This document shows positions 59,021 through 64,000 of a stretch of 64,000 nt of DNA, piece by piece. The stretch's first letter is position 1. Each line of letters opens with the position of its first letter. The stretch comes from Thiorhodovibrio winogradskyi (lineage in GTDB: Bacteria; Pseudomonadota; Gammaproteobacteria; Chromatiales; Chromatiaceae): NCBI RefSeq assembly GCF_036208045.1, contig NZ_CP121472.1, positions 434,001 to 498,000 on the forward strand, in the 5' to 3' direction. The notes beneath the pieces are model-generated. The model ran no database searches and had not been told where the DNA came from. It was given only the letters and a program-made list of their open reading frames with translations. Made by a program: the position numbers and the translations under genes.

Positions 59021-60249
59021 AGCTCCTCCTCGATATCGATGCGCTCAGGCCCCCCCTCACCGGCATCGGGCGTTACACGCTTGAGCTTGCGCGCCGCCTT
59101 CCGCGCGCTCCGGGCGTCGCGGAAGTCCGCTATCTGCGGCGGCTGCTATGCCTCCCGGCTGGTGTGCCGAGCAATCCACGCCAAGGGTCGCCGGCGCCTG
59201 TTGTTCGGGCGCTCAGAGACAGGGTCGCGGCTGTCCAGGGGCCTTGCGCGGGTGCGGGCGCGCTCCGGGTGCTGTACCGGCGTTTGCTCGAGATCCGCCA
59301 GCGGCGGCTGTTGCGCGCCTTAAAAGACCATGTTTTCCTGGCGCCGAATTACTTCCTGCCTCCGGTCGCGGGGCTCGGGGTCGCCGTCTTCCATGACCTC
59401 TCCCTGATCAAGCACCCGGAATGGCACCCCTGCGCGCGCGTGGCGCTGAGCCGCTACATGCTCGCGCGCACGCTCGAGCGGGCCCATCACATCATTGTCG
59501 ACGCCGAGGCGATCCGCGGCGAGTTGATCGAGCAGACTGGTTATCCGGCGGAACGGGTGTCCGCGATTCCACTCGGTGTCGATCCGGCCTTTCATCCCCG
59601 CGCCCCCGAACAACTTACCCACCGGCTTGCCAGCTATCGGCTATCTCCTGGCGCTTATGTGCTTTGCGTCGCCACCATCGAACCGCGCAAGAACCTGCCG
59701 ACCCTCATCGACGCCCACGCTTGCCTGCCAGAGGCGCTGCGCCTGCGCTATCCTCTGGTTCTTGTTGGCGCTCCCGGTTGGAACAGCGCCGCTAGCCACC
59801 AGCGCATCCAGCGTGCCGAGCAAGCAGGGCAGCTGCGTTACCTTCGCTATGTTGCCGAGTCAGACTTGCCAAGCCTGGTTGCCGGTGCCCGCCTCGCCGC
59901 TCAGCCCTCCCACTATGAGGGGTTTGGGCTGCCGGCGCTCGAGGCCATGGCCAGCGGCGTCCCGCTGGTGACCAGCACCTGCCCAACCCTGCTCGAGTTG
60001 ACCGGCAACCTGGCACTGGCGGTCGATCCGCTCGATACCCAGGCCCTGACCGCCGCCCTGCGCCAAGGCCTCGAGGACGACGGTTGGCGCGCCGAGATCG
60101 GTGCGCGCGCCCTGGAGCGAGCCCGTTGTTACACTTGGGATGCCTGCATCGCCCGCACGGTCGAGACCCTCGCCGCCGTGCGCCGCCATTCCCCATTGGA
60201 CGGCGATCGACGCGGAATCTGGCCGGATCACCTTAAAGTGAACCCCTGA
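59017..60249 (+). CDS. glycosyltransferase family 4-type (GT-B)
   Basis: A 410-residue GT-B enzyme. It has LLDIDALRPPLTGIGRYTLE at the N-terminus, LAPNYFLPP, VFHDLSLIKHPEWHP, LCVATIEPRKNLPTLI and the donor-binding PSHYEGFGLPALEAMASGVP with E-x7-E. It resembles mannosyltransferases of the WbdB/WbcX kind. It probably adds a sugar to the O-antigen or capsule chain exported by the adjacent Wzm/Wzt pair. The start at ATG 59017 overlaps the wzt stop. Confidence 0.9.
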   Translation: MKLLLDIDALRPPLTGIGRYTLELARRLPRAPGVAEVRYLRRLLCLPAGVPSNPRQGSPAPVVRALRDRVAAVQGPCAGAGALRVLYRRLLEIRQRRLLRALKDHVFLAPNYFLPPVAGLGVAVFHDLSLIKHPEWHPCARVALSRYMLARTLERAHHIIVDAEAIRGELIEQTGYPAERVSAIPLGVDPAFHPRAPEQLTHRLASYRLSPGAYVLCVATIEPRKNLPTLIDAHACLPEALRLRYPLVLVGAPGWNSAASHQRIQRAEQAGQLRYLRYVAESDLPSLVAGARLAAQPSHYEGFGLPALEAMASGVPLVTSTCPTLLELTGNLALAVDPLDTQALTAALRQGLEDDGWRAEIGARALERARCYTWDACIARTVETLAAVRRHSPLDGDRRGIWPDHLKVNP

Positions 60250-60286
60250 TGATTCACGCTAATCGCATGAACCCCGGACCGACATC

Positions 60287-61870
60287 ATGACCGACTTGCC
60301 CGACATCGACCAAATCATCGCGCGCGTTCGCGCCGAGGCACAAGAGGCCGAGTACGGCCCCTCCCAGTCCGATCCACTGGTCCCCATGGTTCCCCTGGCG
60401 CCGTCCCAAGGCACCAGGGGTGCCGGGGGCGAGGCACCGGTCACGATCACGCACGTCAATGATCTCCTGGCCGTCGGCGACGATGCCAATTTTCTGGAGC
60501 AGGCCTACCTCGCCCTGCTGCGACGTCCGGCGGACCCGGTCGGGCTCGAGTACAACATGGGGCTGCTCAAGGCCTATGGTCGGCCAATGGTGCTCTGCGC
60601 CCTGCGCTGGTCGCCCGAGGGGCGTGATCTGAAGGTCAGGCTGCCGGGTTTTGGCCTCGCGTGGCCTCTCTATCGGGTCTGGGGGCTATTCCAGCGACGC
60701 GGGCATGGTCATCTCCTGCGTTTGCCGCATCTGCTCTACCACCGCTGGCGGCGCCTGCTGCTCTTCTTTGACCGCCGCCAGCTGTTTCGTTTGGACAGCA
60801 TGCAGCGGCAGCTGAGCAAACATCTCGACACCATCTCCGCGGAACTGGCGGCCGTGCAGGGCAATACCGAGCAACAGGCCAACAACCTCAGCGCCAATAT
60901 CTCGCAACTGGCGAGCCAGTCTGAACAAAAAGCCCAGGATCTGAACGCCAGCATCGCGCGACTGGCGAGCCAGTCTGAACAACTGGCGAGCCAGTCTGAC
61001 CAACTGGCAAGCCAATCCAAAGAGCATGGCAATGAGCTCACCGTGCTGCACGCCAGGGTCAAAATGCTGCAGCTGCAGGTTCAGCCGATCGACACGCCAT
61101 CGGGCAATGCGGATCAGCCCGCACCCAAGCCCCGCTCGCCAGCGGATCTGGAGGCGCGCATCGATGCCTTTTACCTCGCGTTCGAGGAACACATGCGTGG
61201 ATCCCAAGCCGAGGTCAGCGAGCTGCTGAGCGGTTACCTGCCAGACCTGGAAGGTCTTCCGGAGTCCCTCCAGGGCATGCCCCTGCTCGATATTGGCTCG
61301 GGGCGCGGCGAATGGCTCCAACTTCTCGCGCAACAGGGATTCACCGCCGAAGGGATCGAAATCAACCCGCTGATCGCGGGCCAGGCACATGCCGCCGGAT
61401 TGCAAGTCCATTGCGCCGACGCGCTCGACCACCTGCGCGGCCTCCCTGACAATTCCCGTGCCGCGATCAGCGCTTTTCACGTAGCCGAGCACCTGCCGTT
61501 CTCCTTGCTGTTCGCGCTGCTGGAGCAAAGCTGGCGCGTTCTCGCGCCCGGCGGGCTGCTGATCCTTGAAACCCCAAACCCCGAGAATCTGCTCGTCGGC
61601 TCCCATACCTTCTGGCATGATTTCAGCCACCAACGCCCGCTCACGCCCGCCGCCTTCGAGTTCCTGGTGCGCTTTCATGGCTTTGCCGCCGTGCGTCTGC
61701 GTCGCCTGCATCCCTATCCGGACGCAGCCAAGGTTGCCGGCGGCGACGCCCCGCAACTCGCCGCGCGCATCAACGGGCATTTTTATGGTCCGCAGGACTA
61801 TGCCGTGCTGGCCAACAAACCCCCGGCCGAGGCGCCGGCAAGCGACCCAAGCGAGGACGAGACGGCGTGA
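60287..61870 (+). CDS. DUF4214 / coiled-coil / SAM methyltransferase protein
   Basis: A 527-residue three-part protein. An N-terminal DUF4214-like segment (FLEQAYLALLRRPADPVGLE) lies near residues 68-105. A long coiled coil spans residues about 165-270, with repeats of LASQSEQ and LASQSDQ. The class I methyltransferase has LLDIGSGRGEWLQLLAQQG near residue 333, IEINPLIAGQA, FHVAEHLPF and PGGLLILETPNPEN. Chain-terminating methyltransferases such as WbdD combine a methyltransferase and a coiled coil that measures chain length; the same logic could apply here, with Wzt reading the methylated end. It lies in the export operon and overlaps the next gene by GTGA. Confidence 0.85.
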   Translation: MTDLPDIDQIIARVRAEAQEAEYGPSQSDPLVPMVPLAPSQGTRGAGGEAPVTITHVNDLLAVGDDANFLEQAYLALLRRPADPVGLEYNMGLLKAYGRPMVLCALRWSPEGRDLKVRLPGFGLAWPLYRVWGLFQRRGHGHLLRLPHLLYHRWRRLLLFFDRRQLFRLDSMQRQLSKHLDTISAELAAVQGNTEQQANNLSANISQLASQSEQKAQDLNASIARLASQSEQLASQSDQLASQSKEHGNELTVLHARVKMLQLQVQPIDTPSGNADQPAPKPRSPADLEARIDAFYLAFEEHMRGSQAEVSELLSGYLPDLEGLPESLQGMPLLDIGSGRGEWLQLLAQQGFTAEGIEINPLIAGQAHAAGLQVHCADALDHLRGLPDNSRAAISAFHVAEHLPFSLLFALLEQSWRVLAPGGLLILETPNPENLLVGSHTFWHDFSHQRPLTPAAFEFLVRFHGFAAVRLRRLHPYPDAAKVAGGDAPQLAARINGHFYGPQDYAVLANKPPAEAPASDPSEDETA

Positions 61871-62895
61871 ATATTCTCGTCACCGCCAGCCACACGCCCT
61901 TCATCCATGGCGGCGCCAGCTACCTGGCCCAGGGTCTGGTGGCCGCCCTGCGCGCGGCCGGTCACCAGGTTGAACTCATGGGCTTTCCCTTCAGCTTCCA
62001 ACCCGAACGGGACATCCATCGCCTGATGGACTTCTGTGCTGGACTCGATCTCAGCGCGCCCAACGGGCAACCGGTCGAGCGCGTCATCAGTCTGCAATTC
62101 CCCGGCTATGCGGTAGCGCACCCACATCACACCCTGTGGCTGATTCATCAGCATCGTTCAGTCTATGAACTCTACGATCCCAACACCGCGACACCCGAGC
62201 AGAGCAAGTTGCGCGAGGCAGTCATCGCCTTCGATCAGCGCTATCTTGCTCGTATCCCGGCGCGCTTCACCATCTCCCAGCGCGTCGCCGACCGCCTGCA
62301 AGACTACAGCGGCATCAGTGCCCGCGGCCTGCTGCATCCGCCAGCCTATGCCGAAGGTTACTACAATGCCGAGCCGCAACCCTATCTCTTCTGTCCCAGC
62401 CGGCTCGAGCAACTCAAGCGCCAGGATTTGCTGATCGAGGCCGCCCGGCATCTGCGCTCGCCCCTGGTCATCCTCATTGCCGGCACCGGTGGGCAGTTGT
62501 CCCGCTACCAGCAGTTGATCGACCAATATGGTCTGCATCGGCGTGTGCGCCTGCTCGGCAGCGTCAGCGAGGCGGAAAAAATCGCACTCTACGCCAACGC
62601 CCTGGCGGTCTTCTTCGCCCCCTTCGACGAGGACTACGGCTATATCACCCTCGAGGCCATGCTCGCCGCCAAGCCGGTCATCACCTGCACCGACTCCGGT
62701 GGCCCGCTGGAATTCGTCCTCCCCGACGAGACCGGCCGCGTGGTGCCTCCCGATCCCCAGGCCATCGCCGCCGCCATCGACCATCTCCACGCCGATCGCC
62801 AGGCTGCCATTGCCCTCGGCCGCGCCGGGCGCGCCCGCTACGAGGCCCTGCAATTGAGCTGGCCGCGCACCGTCGAGACACTGCTTGGCGTCTGA
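61867..62895 (+). CDS. glycosyltransferase family 4
   Basis: A 342-residue GT-B enzyme with a GTG start overlapping the upstream stop by GTGA. It has the N-terminal glycine-rich loop HTPFIHGGASYLAQGLVAA, LFCPSRLEQLKRQDLLIEA, LIAGTGGQL, VRLLGSVSEAEKIALYANA and the donor site APFDEDYGYITLEAMLAAKP with E-x7-E. It is part of the surface-polysaccharide operon. Donor and acceptor cannot be deduced. Confidence 0.9.
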   Translation: MNILVTASHTPFIHGGASYLAQGLVAALRAAGHQVELMGFPFSFQPERDIHRLMDFCAGLDLSAPNGQPVERVISLQFPGYAVAHPHHTLWLIHQHRSVYELYDPNTATPEQSKLREAVIAFDQRYLARIPARFTISQRVADRLQDYSGISARGLLHPPAYAEGYYNAEPQPYLFCPSRLEQLKRQDLLIEAARHLRSPLVILIAGTGGQLSRYQQLIDQYGLHRRVRLLGSVSEAEKIALYANALAVFFAPFDEDYGYITLEAMLAAKPVITCTDSGGPLEFVLPDETGRVVPPDPQAIAAAIDHLHADRQAAIALGRAGRARYEALQLSWPRTVETLLGV

Positions 62896-62900
62896 ACCTC

Positions 62901-64000
62901 ATGCGCGAACAGCTAGGCGAACAGGACAATTGCGCTGGTTCGTGCCCAACCGGGTCGGCCCCTGCTGCGCTGATCCAGGCCACGCCGGGGCTGATCGCCG
63001 CCCTGGTGCTTGGTCTGGTCGCTTTTCTGTTGGTCGTTGGCCCGCGAGCGCTGAACGCGCAAAACCTCGCCTGGCTCGAAGCCGGCGGCAGCGATCCCAT
63101 CACCAGCTTCATCGGGTGGCACTTCTACCGGCATGCACCCTGGAGCTTCCCGCTCGGGCTGAACCCGAACTACGGTCTCGAGCTTGGCAACGCCATCGTC
63201 TATTCCGACTCCATTCCCCTGCTGGCGCTGCCGCTCAAGGCGTTCTCGTCCTGGATGCCCGAAACCTTTCAATACCTGGGCTGGTGGCTGCTCGGCTGCT
63301 TCCTGCTGCAAGCCGTCATGGGCTGGAAGCTTGCTGGCCTGCTCAGTGCCCGGATGGGTGTGCGCTTGCCGGCGGCCGGGCTGTTCGTCTTCGCGCCACC
63401 CATGCTATTGCGCATGCCCATGCACCCGAGCCTCGCCGCGCATGGATTGGTGCTCGCCGCGCTCTATTTTTGCCTGCGCTCCCGGCCCGAACGTCCCGCC
63501 TGGCTCTGGTTGGCGCTGCTGGTCCTTGCCGCCCTGGTCCATGCCTATTTGTTTGCCATCTGCGCCGCGCTCTGGTTGGCCGATCTCTCGGGCGCTCTGC
63601 TTGACGGCCAAATCCGCGCGCGCGCTGCTCTGCGCGAGATGCTTGCCGCGGCACTCTGTGTGCTGCTCGTCGCCTGGCAGGCTGGCTACTTCAGCATCGG
63701 CTCGCAATCCGCGATCGCCGGCGGCTATGGCTTGTACCGGATGAATGGCCTCAGCTTCATTGATCCTTCCGGCTACTCCTGGCTGGTGCCAGATATCCCC
63801 GAGCGTCCAGGCGACTACGAAGGCTTCAACTACCTGGGTCTCGGCGCGCTGGCGCTCTTCCTGGGGAGCCTGTTGGCGCCCTGGCTGCAGGCGCGTGCCG
63901 GCCGCGCGACGGATTCGCGGCCGCCCATGCCACTTGCGTTGCGCTGGCGCCGCCACGCACCTCTCGGTGTCATGCTTGTCGCGCTGTGGTTGTTCGCTCT
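62901..64000 (+). CDS. DUF6311-type polytopic membrane protein (partial)
   Basis: Begins at ATG 62901, five bases after the previous stop, and runs off the window. It has hydrophobic helices such as GLIAALVLGLVAFLLVV, then DPITSFIGWHFYRHAPWSFP and NYGLELGNAIVYSDSIPLLA, the hallmark blocks of DUF6311. Later LLRMPMHPSLAAHGLVLAAL follows. These proteins look like GT-C-type integral membrane glycosyltransferases. It probably serves the same polysaccharide. Confidence 0.85.
   Translation, partial: MREQLGEQDNCAGSCPTGSAPAALIQATPGLIAALVLGLVAFLLVVGPRALNAQNLAWLEAGGSDPITSFIGWHFYRHAPWSFPLGLNPNYGLELGNAIVYSDSIPLLALPLKAFSSWMPETFQYLGWWLLGCFLLQAVMGWKLAGLLSARMGVRLPAAGLFVFAPPMLLRMPMHPSLAAHGLVLAALYFCLRSRPERPAWLWLALLVLAALVHAYLFAICAALWLADLSGALLDGQIRARAALREMLAAALCVLLVAWQAGYFSIGSQSAIAGGYGLYRMNGLSFIDPSGYSWLVPDIPERPGDYEGFNYLGLGALALFLGSLLAPWLQARAGRATDSRPPMPLALRWRRHAPLGVMLVALWLFA

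Overview
The window reads as chromosomal DNA of a GC-rich gammaproteobacterium. A purple sulfur bacterium (Chromatiaceae-type) fits best, judging by housekeeping genes such as queA, uvrD and hemW, a TakP-like TRAP binding protein, several 7TMR-DISM sensor kinases and an orphan ParA/McdA-like pair. This taxonomic call is an inference from protein resemblance.

Region 1 (1-19.2 kb) is a heavily rearranged accessory zone, mostly on the minus strand. It holds two 7TMR-DISM histidine kinases, a cluster of LicD/fukutin-like nucleotidyltransferases with a small cytidylyltransferase, and two large nearly identical ATPase/PD-(D/E)XK genes lying in a segmental duplication. It also has a second AAA-ATPase/PDDEXK family (one intact gene, one wrecked copy), a frameshifted cadherin/DUF4214 secreted-type protein fused by deletion to a truncated response regulator, a chimeric PIN-domain ORF, and scraps of a transposase, a GNAT gene and hsdM.

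Region 2 (19.2-38.0 kb) is an integrative element of about 18.8 kb in the 3' end of a tRNA-Leu(CAA) gene. It is bounded by a 77-bp direct repeat and ends with a tyrosine integrase. Its replication/maintenance half (29.0-37.5 kb) encodes an excisionase-like protein, a Toprim/TopoVI-A-like protein, a ParB-like protein and a primase-helicase, with a candidate iteron origin at 31.03-31.20 kb. Its cargo half (19.4-29.0 kb) is a six-gene chain in which every junction overlaps: type III-like DNA methyltransferase, TumE toxin, TumA antitoxin, Res-like helicase-nuclease, HipA-like kinase and DUF3037 protein. A divergent ImmA/IrrE-type metallopeptidase sits beside it. This nested restriction/toxin-antitoxin/kinase operon is the best candidate here for an uncharacterised, probably defensive, system.

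Region 3 (38.0-52.6 kb) is ordinary chromosome: tRNA-Leu, a small MITE, queA, uvrD, a TRAP substrate-binding protein, hemW, an unusual CorA-MFS fusion ORF, a short-chain dehydrogenase, an orphan ParA with a small disordered partner, an MBL-fold hydrolase, a DUF971 protein and a SapC-like protein.

Region 4 (52.6-64 kb) is for secretion and surface polysaccharide. It has a type I secretion adaptor and ABC exporter on the minus strand. Facing it on the plus strand is an export/assembly operon: gmd, an ABC-2 permease, a Wzt-like ATPase, a glycosyltransferase, a DUF4214/coiled-coil/methyltransferase protein, another glycosyltransferase and the start of a DUF6311 membrane protein. Domains are assigned by eye from motifs; no database search was run.
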